Source: Homalodisca vitripennis (Eukaryota; Arthropoda; Insecta; Hemiptera; Cicadellidae). Taken from it: a stretch of 64,000 nucleotides of DNA. The translations under genes were made by a program, and so were the position numbers. Below, in pieces: positions 1 to 13,907 of the stretch (the stretch's first letter is position 1; each line of letters opens with the position of its first letter). Below the pieces are notes generated by a model that saw nothing but the letters and a program-made list of their open reading frames with translations, was not told the origin of the DNA and did not search any database. The stretch spans positions 98,448,501 through 98,512,500 of the forward strand of contig NC_060213.1 of the NCBI RefSeq assembly GCF_021130785.1, in the 5' to 3' direction.

Positions 1-898
1 ATCCTGTGATAACTGTCCATTATATGTCCTTCCGCTCGTAAGAGATTCTAACCCTAACCAGAAAACACACGGTAGGTTATTTTTACGTAAAATTATATAA
101 GAGAAATTATATAATACGGTTATGTGTAGTACAAGAAGCGAGAAAGCAGTTGTATACTGAACTTAATAGTTGATGTATAAGTACTGTTTGAACTAGATAA
201 CAAAGCTAACATAGTACTTCGTGGTTTTTCATAATGTGTATGCGACTATGTAATGTGAAAATATCATAGCAATTGCTAAAATCGATTTCAGTAAGTTGTA
301 GTTTTGTTTCCCAATCATTCAAATTATTAGGTCACTGAAATATTACATTAATGCGTGATCTGTTCTTATAAATATAATTGCTTATAATTTGTAAACTAAA
401 CTATGAAATATCTTAAATAAGGTGGCGTTAGTCCCTTTAAAAATCGTTTTAATGGCCAAAGCAATCTTTACATAAGGGATCATTCCACACACATAACAAT
501 GAAGCACCATAACGTTGATTAATCCCATGACACCAATGTCAAAGCGTAACTTTCACTTCAAAATCACAGTTAGATACATCCAGTAAATTAAAGTTAAAAC
601 CTAATTACCCTTCAGGACTCTGTATAGTGCTTTTGAAGTAATCCCTTGGCAACATTACAGTATCCTAAGCCTTAGATATGTAAAATTAAAGTTAACACAA
701 ATGTTTCTATTCTGCCTTAATTAAATTTAAATTCGCGAGTAAATAGGTTTGTGGTGTAATAATGCACTATGAGTCATGTTCAGAATCTTGATGGTCATCT
801 TTTTCTATATAAATAGGTATTTACAAAAGACAACAATCAAAAACGAGTGTTGTGCTATTTACATGATAATTGCTAATAAAGATGTTTCAACCCCCCCA

Positions 899-921
899 CG
901 CACACACACACACACACACAT
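899..921. repeat. (CA)n microsatellite
   Basis: A C-run followed by CA dinucleotides. The duplicated copy near 38597-38622 has a longer C-run and an interrupted CA tract. Confidence 0.9.
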
Positions 922-1521
922 ATAGATACAAGAACAAACATCACTAAGCTTTGAGAAATTTTGGAACGTAACTTATACTCGTCTACATCCGTAATATACA
1001 AACAAATGGGAAATATAACAATAAAATTATCATAATAATATTTTGGTTAATTTTAAATAAAACACGAGTACATGTACGCCCATTCAGTTACAGATCCCTG
1101 TTTCTATATTCAAATACTTTGACGTTTTCACTGTTTACTTTTAGTTCTAATCTACCTCCCATCTTAAAACTTTGCCAGAATCACAAAACTGATATCAACG
1201 TTATGACATTTAAAAAGCGGTCGTGTTTACGTAAAAATGTAATAAAGAAAGAAAAACTACCTTTAAAAACTTTATGACAGCAATAAGTACACTTATATGT
1301 AACATCTGAGAGTATCGACTACTGTTTCAAAATATAGCTAAAACTACGAATAGTAATTTTCTTTATTTTTACCGTTGATATCACGCATCAAAAAATAGAA
1401 TAGAAAAATAGAAACATTGCAATATACATCTTATAAATAAAAATCAATCTATAAATATGTGTGTTAATTAGCCCTAATCTTAGAAATTGCTGGACCGATT
1501 TGGCTAATTTTTTTTCAAACT

Positions 1522-2680
1522 ATAGAATAGAATAGAATTTATTTATTTCCAAAAACATATGCACTAAGATATTAATTTATTTACAGTTGATAAATTGTAA
1601 ATGACCCTTTTACTATACTTACTAAGCGGCGATAAAATAAAACAGTTTAATTTTAAGTACACAAGTTGAATAAATATTATTTATATTATTTTCGTATGAG
1701 TTATTAAACTATATATTACAGATTAAGATATATTCTACAATGGAAAATTAGCCTACATGTGCAAGCAGCCTGTGCCTAGGATTGAGTCGTACTAAAAAGT
1801 TTAATCTTATCTAGATGACGAAAAAAGTGTTACTGTTACGTGTCGGTGTGTTTTCAAGCATAAAATGTAGAAATATTTAGTTGTGTGATGAAGGAGATAA
1901 AAGATAATACTGTCGTATTAGAAAAAACCATCGGTAGAAGTAAGACCACATACACAAGACCGTGATATGACGAGCACTGGAGGGAATGGTGGGAGGGGAG
2001 GGAGAGGTGTCAAGTTCAGGTTGGCCCCCAGTCTGAGAGAATGAAAGTCTCGGATCCTTGGACTCCATTTGTAACAGTTCTATGACATTTTATTTAAATT
2101 TTGCAATACTACCTAATTCAAATAAATTTAAATGCTGAAATTTTTACATATGTTTTCTAAATAGAATATTCGAAATATAGCAAGAATGGGTTTTTGAAAA
2201 AGATTTATCTAATCTAATTACATGGATACCAACATGTTCTGAATATCTTGTTTGGTAAGAGTGCAAAATTTCTGATGTAATTTTGTTGATGTGAATTAGT
2301 AAATATGTTATATATAACTATCGTAGTGAAAGTAGGGAGGATTCCTGAAAGAGAGAGTCAGTTGGATACCGCTCGTTTTCCCTCAACCCTGCCTTTAGTA
2401 TACTCTTTTGCTTAATAAAAAGAGGTTCGAGAAGCGTTTTACACGTACCGCCCCACGCAATGTTACCAAAGGAAAGAAGTGACTGGACCAAACGCAATAT
2501 GCTAATTTTATCTCGTTTCCGTCTAAAATGTCACTTAGTTTTCCTAAATGCATAAATATACTTTCTAATTTTGTTACGGAAAAACATGCTGAGACCATTT
2601 TAAGCGAGAGTAAAAAACAACTCCCAGGTATTTGTAGCGTTTTAGGAGCTCTATTCCCTAATACTACTATTCCTTGTAGT
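1522..2680 (-). mobile_element. 5'-truncated LINE fragment, copy A only
   Basis: Absent from copy B, where sequence matching 1515 runs straight into sequence matching 2673, so it inserted after the duplication or was lost from B. On the minus strand, near 2640-2620, one frame reads YKYLGVVF, the motif that follows the reverse transcriptase domain in CR1/L2/jockey-type LINEs. Further on, pieces resemble the region after the polymerase (ending around 2300), spread over several frames with stops. The 3' end on the minus strand is a (TTCTA)n tail, seen on the plus strand as repeated ATAGA at 1525-1545. No open frame remains, so this is a dead copy. The clade is uncertain. Confidence 0.65.
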
Positions 2681-4750
2681 CTATGAAAACTTTTAATGAT
2701 TCAAAAATTGTTGGAATATTTTTGGATAAAAAAATCAATCATATTAATTACAAAACATAGTCTAAATTCAGCTGAAGTTAAACAAGTGATGACAGTTGGC
2801 ACTGTAGTAATTTCAACTTAAGTTCACCAAAAAGCAGAACACAATTTTACTTACGTTTTTAGAAAACTATTAATTATACAGTGTGCTCCATCATTAATGC
2901 ACTACTAATTGCTAAGATTAAGTTAAAATCTTATTCTTACTAAACATTTTAACAATGACGAATTTTAAAAACATTCAATTTATTAAAATAACTATTTATA
3001 TAATTCATATACGAGCAGTTACCCACGGATTTGTTCAGAATTTCCTGTTGAACAAAAAAAAAAAAAAAAAACAGCGAGACTATAATTAATATACTCTTGT
3101 TATATGGCAATCTAAACACTCCTGAGGTAATTGATACAAAATCATAGCTATTCCAAGCTCCTGATAAGTTTTAGATTTTTAGTTTAAAGAACAGTGTTTT
3201 GGGACCCTAAAGCTGTAGGGTATAATAGGTTTTTATATGATTCAAATTTCCCTGAACACATTACTTATACTTACAAAGTTAAACAGTTTTCATATTGTCT
3301 GAGGAACATTTCACCGTCAGGGAATAGGCTCAGGGAATAGGTATAATTATGCTCAGTCATCAAACCATTGTAAATACAGCATTAATAGGTAGGAAAATTA
3401 ACCTAAACTATCATATTAATTTTTATAAGAGAGTTTGTTAGGATCAGTTCATAAATTTTCATTCTAAATATTTCAGAGATTTTAAAAATATAATGAATAA
3501 CTTTATTAATGCGTATGTAATTTAAAACTTCTGTATTTTAGTTTTTACAGATTGAAATATTTTTTTCTGGTGAGTATTTTAGATTCATTTGATTAAAAAT
3601 GTTCTCTTTTATATAGAACCTTACCATCAGGAATATCATAAATCTAACCTAGTTCATGAAATGAAATAAACCCACAGTGTAATGTTTTCACGTACTTAAC
3701 GGCGTTTGTTATCAGGGTGTAGTCTAGTGGAGCTGCGGTTTAACCCATAACAAACTCATAATGATGTTGACGCACCTTCATATGAGTTGGATCATTAGTT
3801 TGGTTCCTCTACAAACGTTTTAATTATACCAACTAAAAATACCATCTGCCAATAAATAGTTGTTATTGTTGATTACAGTGATTATTTTGTTATAAGTATA
3901 ACAAACTAAATTGTATATTTCAACTACTAGCGTATTCTTTTACTAAAAAATTCAAATTTACTATTATTTTTACTATAATTCACAATAAATATTTTAAAAA
4001 TTGTCAAGTATATTAAAATTGACATTATTACAATTTTAGTTACATGCATATTTAGTAATATAATGTCTTACAATATGTTCATATGGGTTTTGCGTATCCT
4101 TGCCAAACATTCTGATATTTCACACCAAATTAATTGTAAAAGATTTTGAACTGTTTACGCAGTGTATGTAAATGAAAGGCTTATAACGTAAAAGTTTATC
4201 CCTACAATCAATATTTGATAATGTATTAGAGTCTTTAAACATTTATGACGCATGTTTAAGTTTTATATCAAGTAGTCTATATTAAAATTAATATTATTAC
4301 ACTTTTATTAATTTTCACATCAAGCTCTGAAAAAACTTATAGTATATTTTTATTTGCTTTTCTTAGTAATAACACAATTGTCCGATATTCCACCCTGAAG
4401 TAATTTTTAAATAAAGTAAACGCAGTAAACCTACAATAAATGTTTGGTGTTTTTGTATATGACACGACTTAATATTTTGTATCAATAAGAAAACTGCAAA
4501 CTCTCTTATATTTTGCCTTAACTAATTATAAAATAAAATGTAAACGACACGTTCACGCAGTATGTTGCCAGTGTGAGATTCTCACAATATTAATTACCAC
4601 AATTACGGTTAGATCACGATTGCTGTCTCCGGACAATTAGGGCAAGACTTTTCAGTTTCCTTCATTAGTATTACAATGTTTTAGTCAATAGTTTCCATAT
4701 TATGAACTTATAAAGAGTTATAATACTCTAATATACTCTATAATGTTACC

Positions 4751-7248
4751 CGTGATATGGTGTTAAGTACAATACTTGTAAATACATAAACTTACTGCAC
4801 TTTATTTCTATTTACAAAAGCGTCCAACTGGTTTTAATTATTTTATAGGATCTTGAGCCAATAGGGCTTTGAATGAGCGAAAATTACAAAATAGTAAGCG
4901 TTTGTTCGAATTTTAAACAACTCAAATAAATTTAGCCATCAAAAGGTTTTCAACTGGTTAAAATTATTTTAAAATTTCTTAGTTTATTTATAATGCTTTG
5001 ATTTGTAATGATAATAATTTGAGCCCTATAATTGAAAAGAACGCACATTTGTTCTTATTCAGTTCTGAGACGTTTATTGAGAAAAAATCGATACTTAGAT
5101 TTCCTGATATGCTTGCCTTAAAATAATGATTTCAATATTATAGGTTATAGAAAGTAAATTACATCACGAAGTGAACTGGGTCAGGAATATTTGTTTAAAA
5201 ATTGGGTTTCTTGTTTATTAAATAGAATAAAAGTATTTAAAAAGTAGCACTAAATGAGTCATTTAAGTATGTGATGGAGACAACAAACCGATCGAAACAT
5301 TACCATTGTGACAGAACTCAAGTGGAATAATTTGCTTTACTATTAGCATATATAACAATTTTTTAATATATTTAGTCCACATAGAAAATCCACGAACACT
5401 GTATATTTTAAAATGTTTAAGTCAAAAAGCCAATGACCTATAGAATGTTTTATAATGTTTTCAATTGTCTTATGAACTCCTATACTGCAACCGACCTGAA
5501 TTATGTTGTTTTCTAAACTGATGTTCTGAGCTCTTTATTAATACTGTTAGGAAGTCCTATTGAACTATCAAAGAGTTGAACTTTTGTCGAGTGAATTGAA
5601 GAGAGACCACTATAGTACTCATAGTTTGATATCGGATTGGGAGAGGCTTGCACCTTGCAAGAACAACATAATCAAAGAGCATCTGAAAAAATAATGGCCT
5701 GAGGCAACTAAACTAATTAATTACAGCTATGTCACTACTGAGGTATATTATTATCACGTTATGTTCGTGGTATGATTTTTGTTTATTGTTAAATGAGGGA
5801 TAGTATTGCAGGAGTAAACACCATCTATTACATGGCTTGGTTATCATCTCCATGTAGTTACTTTATTACAAGGTAAAAAAGGTATTTCATTTTTACCAGG
5901 TAATGTTTTTTTACCATTCATACAATTCATTGGGGTGTAGTACGTGACAGGCTACAAAGGATTATCAAAGTAATACCTAATTGATAACAGGGAAACTGGT
6001 TGAAAATTAGCTCGTTGTATTACCAATATAGCGTTTCTCAAAATACCTTTATCTTTCATTGGCTTTATTGACATATCCTGAACATATATAATATTTTGGA
6101 GGTTTTTACGGTAATAGTTCATCTTACGGCATCCTTAGTTCTGTAACTCCGATGTAATACATGCCACCAATTAACCATGGCAACAGGGAATAAATGCTAA
6201 TCAAATTAAATATTTTCTCCATTTTGTATAGATTGCTTACATTTTTCTAATATTTATTATTTCTTTTCTATTGTTCAAGTATCATATGCTACTGGATTGA
6301 TTGATAAGGTTTGGGTGTAAATGGGAACACCACTTAAACAATTTAAATAAGCTCGTATATGGGTGTGCAATAGAAGGAACTAAATATCTATCACGTTTGT
6401 TGTTTTTGTATATAGTGTAAAAAACTGATATCATAGGTTTTTTCACGTTAATACCCTTAAACCGTCAAATAGTTCTAATAATTTTATATGCATAGTAATA
6501 ATTGTTTGTAATATGAATAGTGTTGAAAATAGAACCGAGCTTATTTGTGTACTTATATAATATAAAAATAACGCGTAATGTTACAAACACTTTGACGTTG
6601 CGATGTATTATATAAATAAATCCTACAATTTTATTTTATTGTTTAAATGATAATAATAAAGAAAATGCGTTTAATTCTATTCTTAAATTTAATTACCTGT
6701 TATGCAAACTTTGAGGTTAACTAAATGAGGTGAAATTAAAATATAGCACATAAACTAGTTATTATGTTCTGCGGCAGTAATGTTACTGTGTTATACTTTT
6801 TGTTTAATTTTGAGTGAAAACGTTTTGAAAATATATGTAACGAAGTATATTGTTGTGTAAGAAGCTACTTTCCAAGGTCATCTAAAAACGGACGTTCTAC
6901 AGAAAATTCAGAATAAGACTTCTTGCTATCACTTAAAGTAGTTCAGGGAATTTTAATATAAAACCTTAAGCTAATTCAGTGAGTCTTAAACCTATCGTTC
7001 GATTTAAACCTACCGCGTCTCCAATTGGTGGAACTCATTGCATGTTGTCTAAGTCCGTTCAGGAATGTCAGTCTTACCGTCGGAGTCGACCAGAGCACGA
7101 CATGATCAGGTAGTGGAAGCTTGGCAAAGGTTTCGACCATTGTCCTCTCGTTTTTTACAGGAGTTTCGTCTTGAAGTCGCAGAAACGGTTTTCTTTTCTC
7201 TCTACCAGGTGCGTAGATATTGGAGCATCCTTCTAAAAACCGTTGGCT
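4751..7248. other. Gene-free AT-rich stretch unique to copy A
   Basis: No coding frame, RNA gene or element ends recognised. It contains a diverged repeat around 5500-5750 that also occurs near 36620-36890. Confidence 0.6.
5500..5750 (+). repeat. Diverged dispersed repeat, paralogous to 36620-36890
   Basis: Shared phrases in the same order include GAGAGGCTTGCACCTTGCAA versus AGAGACTTGCACATCATGCA, then AAGAACAA, then a shared CTAATTAATTAC. Divergence is clearly greater than between copies A and B, suggesting an older duplication or a dispersed repeat. Confidence 0.55.
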
Positions 7249-7845
7249 TTAGCAGTACCGTCTTGAATTTCGTCTTGTGATGACCGATATCTCAGCACAC
7301 TCTCCGTTTTATCATTCACTGTAGCAGTGCCGTGTTGAATTTCGTCTTGTGATGACCGATATCTCAGCACGTTCTCCGTTTTATCATTGACTGTAGCAGT
7401 GCCGTCTTGAATTTCTTCTTGTGATGACCGATATCTCAGCACGCTCTCCGTTTTATCATTGACTGTAGCAGTGCCGTCTTGAATTTCGTCTTGTGATGAC
7501 CGATATCTCAGCACGTTCTCCGTTTTATCATTGACTGTAGCAGTGCCTCTTGAATTTCGTCTTGTGATGACCGATATCTCAGCACACTCTCCGTTATTAA
7601 AAATCATTCACTGTAGCAGTGCCGTGTTGAATTTCGTCTTGTGATGACCGATATCTCAGCACACTCTCCGTTTTATCATTCACTGTAGCAGTGCCGTCTT
7701 GAATTTCGTCTTGTGATGACCGATATCTCAGCACGTTCTCCGTTTTATCATTGACTGTAGCAGTGCCGTCTTGAATTTCGTCTTGTGATGACCGATATCT
7801 CAGCACGCTCTCCGTTTTATCAATGGCTGTAGCAATGCCGTCTTA
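7249..7845. repeat. 72-bp minisatellite, about 8.3 copies
   Basis: Unit starts, marked by the phrase GTAGCAGTGCCGT, fall at about 7249, 7321, 7393, 7465, 7537, 7613, 7685, 7757 and 7829. The spacing is 72 bp except one unit of 76 bp that has a small deletion and insertion. Because 72 is a multiple of three, the minus strand carries a repeating 24-residue frame, broken at the 76-bp unit. The other five frames contain stops in every unit. No initiation or splice context was recognised, so I call it a minisatellite rather than a gene. Confidence 0.9.
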
Positions 7846-9049
7846 GGTCCCGATGCCCTTTGTAAAAGCGGTTGTAGTATTAGTGCCGTTTTTAAATTTT
7901 AAATCGTGTACGATAGACGTGTGGACTACCCCTCAAACTTGTGTCGTACCTTGATGCCATTGACTTTTGTTGGTGACAAGAGAGAGTTTTGTGGTGACCC
8001 GTTTTTGCATAGATCTAGCTACAGCCCTGGAGGCCCTGAACGAACTGGAATTGCCCATCCTTGAATGAACCTAGGCATGAAGTTAGGACAAAGTCAACAA
8101 TTTTAGCATCACTCCTAGTTAAAAAAACCTTCTTTAATAATTTCATCGTCGTCCATCCATCTCTTGATTTACGTACTATGAATTATATTAATAACTTATT
8201 TTATTTTGTTCTAAACTTGCTAATATCAATATAATTGAGTATCACTAGCGATATTTGGTAAACGCTCTCAATACTCTATCACTCTTCAATCAAATTACAA
8301 AGAATGCGGAGAAAGAAAGCTTTAGAACCAATATAAAAGGTAGCAGAAAGAGAAGTAAATATACATAATTATGTAATAGTATAACTTATAAAATAAAATA
8401 AAACAATGTGATAATTTTAAACAAACATTTAATTACATATAAGTAATGTAATTGAATATGGTTACTCAAATTTGTATTTAAATATTTCAACACACATTTA
8501 TGAGAAAATAACAGCAAATTGATCATTTTTATTAACGCTTTAATATGAATAAACTGGTATTTACACAAACCATTAATGTCTGTAAATTAGATGTTAAGCC
8601 TGCATTTCTCAATATTTCACAACAAATAAGTGAAGCTTTGACGCATTTCAATCAGTTTTCTTGAATGGTTTTTATAATAATCAGTACTATCAATTATTTC
8701 TTAGAAGTAATGAACGTGTGTAGCTTGTAAATAAGCGTATTTAAAAGACTGCGATATGAGGAAATTCATAAAACAATTAAATAAACTATTAAAACTACAT
8801 AAGGCACAATAACGTCGTTTATTATCAAATGACAATATAACATTTTTATCAAAATCGTCCTAAATCTAACCAAACCATTCTCGTAGATAACGACCCACTT
8901 AGACATACATGACGCTAATCAAACTCCTCTCTTACAGTTTACAGATCCTGCAATGCGACTTTTTGATGTTTGTGGTCTTAACTGTCTCAGCGATTCATCA
9001 TAAACTCGTCAACAGAAGAAAATGCCAGTGACACCAAATTGGTTTTCAA
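7846..9049. other. Gene-free AT-rich stretch
   Basis: No coding or RNA feature recognised. Short minus-strand frames near 8386-8568 are low-complexity. Confidence 0.5.
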
Positions 9050-10440
9050 CTAAGCTTTTTTTTATTTTGTGTTTTAATACCTTTAGGGAGTCTGTTGATT
9101 AGTCTGACACTAACTTGAAAAGGCAAAATTTTAAAGGGTTTATTCTGTGTTGTTGCACTCGAAAGTTGTCCCTTCCTCTAGTTCCATGATGGTGAACATC
9201 TCGCCTCGAACCAAAGCACACTCTGATCTGGAGTAAAGGATCACCTCGATAATATAGAGACATGGCAAAGTCAGTAATACTAGCTCCTTAATAGCATATC
9301 TGCACGACTCTCTGGCACTCAAACCCAAAATCTCAGTCATGGCTCTATTTCGGAAACTAAAGAACCGTTCCAACTTGTGTTGCACAGCCATGCCTGAATC
9401 CAATCCAAAACCCTAGATGAGGATACATTAGGCCAAAATGGACCATCTTTAATACTCCGATGGAGCAATATTGTGCCAAGTTACGAAGAGAAAAAAATAC
9501 CTTATGCAAAAATTTGCACAATAGTGGTCGACGTGATTCCCCAATTGAAATTTTATGGAATCTTATTTTCATCCGTTTGTTTTCAAGTTGTTCTCAGATA
9601 AAAATTGAAAGCAGGAAATCAGTTAGGAAAAGTGATTGTTGACAGGTCCTGAACTGTCCTGGTCTTGAAGCAGAGGGTCTTATCATCCGAATACTGAATC
9701 ACCTTTCAATTTTGGATCGATTGGTTCAGATCATTTACGTAAATCAAAAAGAGAATTTGACCAAGGATAGATCCGTGCGGGACTCTATAGGTGATCTTTT
9801 TCTATGAGGATACGGTGTCCGAAATCCTGCACATACTGCTCTCAGTAAAAAGATAAGACTCGACCCATTTTGATGGCAGATCTCGTACACCACAAACTTG
9901 TGCAGCAACGTTCCATGATGCACAGAGTTGAATACTTGGGAGAGGTCGAGAAACACGCTTAGCAAATGTTCACACCTATCCAGTCCATCGACAACTTGCT
10001 CATTAAGGATTGTTGCAGCATCTGCTATACACTTTTTTCTCTGAACTCAAATTGAGTGGAACTGATAATTTTAAAGTTTACCCGAAAACAGTTAATGATT
10101 GGTTCAAGAAAGATTTTGCTTTAGACCGGCAGAATTTAAATCGAACGGTAGTTGCTGGTGCGCAAGGAATCGCGCATATCGCTCTCTATGAAAATTGTTA
10201 TGAGTTTTGCTGCTTTCAATTTTGATGGTAAGATTCCAGTTTGCAATGAGCACTTAACCAATTGTGTTGGTGGCATTATTGACTGTTTGAAACAGCGCTT
10301 TAACATACATATTAACATTCCGTTGATTTCACATGCCTTTATTTTTTGGATTTCAGTCCCTGAAATAAACGCGTCCCCCTCTTCTTTGGTCACAGGGGCT
10401 ATACATATAGCCAAGTCACCGGTTCCCGGGTACCGATAAA
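9050..10440 (-). mobile_element. Decayed LINE reverse transcriptase, copy A
   Basis: Minus-strand pieces of one LINE ORF2 follow each other in the expected order. The finger region lies at 10414-10136, with LQTGILPSKLKAAKL and then NYRSI. The palm lies at 9965-9700, with VFLDLSQVFNSVHH, the VPHGSILGQILFLIYVNDL motif and a degenerate YSDDKTL in place of F/YADDT. The post-polymerase part lies at 9403-9140 with LSARESCR and LTLPCLYI, as in CR1/jockey-like LINEs. Frameshifts and stops separate the pieces, so it is dead. Copy B keeps only the 5' two thirds (44031-44905). The endonuclease and ORF1 are absent. The 3' boundary is approximate. Confidence 0.85.
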
Positions 10441-13400
10441 ACGAGGGCGAGATACTGTTAAATTCGGATGAGTCACAGCTGCTATGTCACAATCACACTA
10501 TTTTTAAGGGTAGGACATGTGTAAGGGGCCAAATCTTCCTAATGAATAATACACGTATCTACGTACACAATACAGTTTGGTTTTGATAAATAGGATCAAA
10601 TCTAGCATAAATACTCCTACGATCTGCAAATACGGGAGCAATTGGAGCGTGACTAAATAGTACCAACTAAATCGGCATTACTGCCAAACCATTAGTACAA
10701 GGATTATGCTAAGGCTAGAACACGTGCTAGGTACTACGTAGCATGTTACATCATAATCACTGAAACCGCAATCATTTAATAGTTTTGTTATTTTACAGTT
10801 GTTTTTAACAGTGCATTTGGGAAATAAAATTGTTACATTAAAGAAATGTTTCACTAAACCCAAATACGTTGGAGGCAGGTTTTTGTAATTCATAGCAGTC
10901 ACAAAAAACACGATTATTAACTGAATATTAACTTTTTTTACAAAAAATTAACGTGGTTAGTGACTTATTGATACATCATTTTACCACAGTTGTATTTTTA
11001 AACACAGGGTCAATCTGGAAATATATGTTATATTAGTAAATAAATACGTTATTAATTAAAAAGGCTACTTTAAGTTCAAATAATAATAAAACCCAACTAA
11101 TCATTTAATTTAAGTATATTTGGCACTAATATGACTTTAAAAAAGTCTACCCTTTACTACTCTCATCATCCTGTGAAGAAAATATTTTCTGACTTAATAT
11201 TTTGGTTTTTACGATTTAGGATAGGTTTTCCAGTGAAAAACAGCCCGATTTATGGAAAAATTCATTAAATAAAGAGCATAATATTTCAATTAATGATCTT
11301 TCACGTAAAAAATACGTTACACGTAATTGTTAAATTGGCTCCAAAGAAGAGTGAATTTTCTCAAAGTAAATAAATAGAATAAAAGATTAAACTAATAGAA
11401 AATGCAAGATACACTTTTCACTCTATGTGTCTGAGTATTTATTTATTTTAATAGTACTAATGCTCTTGTATATCTAAAATATGTATTTTTGATTCAAAAC
11501 TCTATATAAATTACAACAAAAATTACGAAACTATGCATTAATATAGTTATAATACTATATGATGCTACTAGAACCAAGCACGAGTGTGATGTTAGTTTAA
11601 TCGTAATAGTGATAAAAACATACGTGTATTAAATTATGCATAAAGAATGAGAGGAAAATCATATAGACGCTCAATTGTTTGGTTCACTCCCAGTAGAAGT
11701 GTTGTCAGTGATCCGCTGAACCAATAACAGGTCCACTCTCACAGCCGCTGGCGACACTGAAACACTGTGATGGGATCAAATTTACTACAAAAACGATTCT
11801 TACGAGATTTAGTTACAGTAAATAGTTTGAAATACATTTCAGAAGTATTTATTTTACTATACAGTGTGTCCAAGTAAGTGATTCAAGTTTTTGAACATTA
11901 CGTGTCTATCTAGTCTAGTGTAATAGTTACAATGTGATAAATTATATCATCAATGTTAGAACCATTTCGCAGAAATAGAGTGTGATGCAAATACGAGTAT
12001 ATTTAGCTCATCGTTAAAAAGCAGTAATTTACGAATATATTTTTCATTCTAACATAAAACTCGATTTCAACAGCTATCACAATGTACCTAATATAATCAA
12101 ACACATAACTCGATGCGTTATACAAACATTATTTCCACCCCAAAAGCATAAGCAATCTGAAAAGTTTTATTTTAAACGAATAAACAACAAGATTGCACTA
12201 AAACGTTTTACATGGTCCAAGTCTAACTACAGTCTAATTTAAACTTCCGTAACGGCTAACATATACTAGGGTAATTAGCCTCTATGTAAGGGCGACTGCT
12301 ATTAATCCGCATCAGCGCGTCCTCATTAAACTTTGATGATCTGTTTTAGTCTACAGTTACCGGTAAACAGCTAATAGTGAGCTTATTTAACTTGTTAGGT
12401 ACGAATTCCAGTGTGGACATATATGTTTGTGAGTTCAATGATTATATGTAACAGTTATAGTGATAAAAAACACTTGAAATTTTATATATTTCGCTTTAAT
12501 ATTACGAACTAAATCATATTTTTATAAATAAAAAGTAATTAAATTTGTAATGTACTTTAAATAGCGTGGATAAAATATGTAAAGAAATATGAATTATTAT
12601 CGGTTTATATTAAAAAGGTAGGAGTATTCCACATCACATGTCTGTAAAAGGCTTAGCTGAGGTTGCGTTATTAATTTCTACTCTGTAACACCAAAAACCT
12701 TAAAAAATATTAATATCCATTCAAGCGAGAAAGAAAAAAAATGCTTTATAACTAAGCAAACTCAAAGCAATACAATTCCACTCACTGATATTGAGAGTTT
12801 TCCTGCGCTCCTTTTTGCAGTTTTCAAACGGTGTTTTAATGTAATAAACACTTCTTAAATAATATTTCATAATATTTAATTTACTTAACAGATTAAATAC
12901 AATTCATATTAGTAAGTTTTGTCATAGTCTCGGTAACCTAATATACTGTATTTTGAACATTATATTTTTCAGGATATTATAATAAGGCAATAAACAATTT
13001 AAATTTTTATTTCATAATTACCCAATAATAAGTCCTATAATATCATGAACCTCCAGTAATACTAATATCATATATCACGTAGGAATTTTCATATACTGAT
13101 AGCTGTGAAATGACAGATACATCCAGCAGTAGTATGATCCTATCATATTGGAGCTACCTGTGCCGATAACTTGTAGAGGTCAGGCAGGAATAACCAATAC
13201 CAGGAACCTTCCGTAGGCCGAGAATTTTCACAAAGAAAATTTTTCAGTCATTGAATAAAATGAAAATGGCTCACTAGTTGTCAGCTCTGCTTCCAGATCT
13301 CGGAATCCTCATATGTGATAATGGAAAAACAGGGAGCCGCCTGAGGGTACTCATATATACATAAATGACGTAGTAAAAGGGGATTGCAAAGAATATAACT

Positions 13401-13907
13401 TCACATGCATTAAAAGTATTACTTAGAAATTATTTTTCAAAGCAATTTCAGCTTCTTTAATATTTGAAATTTAAATTGTTGTAATTAAAGAAGGTGCTAT
13501 AATATTGCAGTTTGTATACACATTCATATTATATCAAATACCCCAAGCGAAAAGTTGGAAGAAAAGTAGATTTCACATGTTACAGTAATTAAAAACAGAT
13601 TTCATTAGTGTTTACAAACAAATTTATTACGGCTTTAATTATTAACTTAGAACACACAGATTTTATTATGTTATTCTTTAAGAAACTAAAACAAATTCTG
13701 ATAAATAATCGTTTTTACTGTTAATATTTTTTAATAATAAGGCTTTAAATTGAAGAAAGCTTGTGTTTTTCTCCATAGTTTTGGTTATTACTAAACCACA
13801 AAAAAATAATTTTCTTTCATTCTAATACATGGTTGAATACTAGCCATATAGTAAAATATTGTTTCTTATGTGATATCGGTGTATGTTTTTGACATTTGAA
13901 GTGAGAT
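10441..13907. other. Gene-free part of duplicated segment A
   Basis: Counterpart is about 44906-48367. No coding frame recognised. A block at about 12230-12470 is unusually similar between the two copies (seen again at 46700-46950), but shows no ORF or RNA that I can name. Confidence 0.5.

Larger units (their letters stand above)
1..13907 (+). repeat. Segmental duplication, copy A
   Basis: Long direct repeat of 37700-48367, recognised by reading the same phrases in the same order in both. 1-1515 matches 37700-39218, 2673-4750 matches 39222-42410, and 9558-13907 matches 44031-48367. Divergence is moderate with many small indels. Blocks 1522-2680 and about 4750-9557 have no counterpart in copy B. 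The window start cuts the copy, so it may extend further left. Similarity stops sharply at 13907, where the GC-rich Polinton block begins. Seen directly; exact identity was not computed. Confidence 0.9.

Noticed and set aside
1445..1515. Phrase GCTGGACCGATTTGGCTAA as a transposon end
   Set aside because: Similar wording is common in insect repeats, but no termini or element boundaries could be defined here.
7233..7806. Two minus-strand frames of 124 and 69 codons
   Set aside because: They only reflect the 72-bp minisatellite, with a frame change at the irregular unit.
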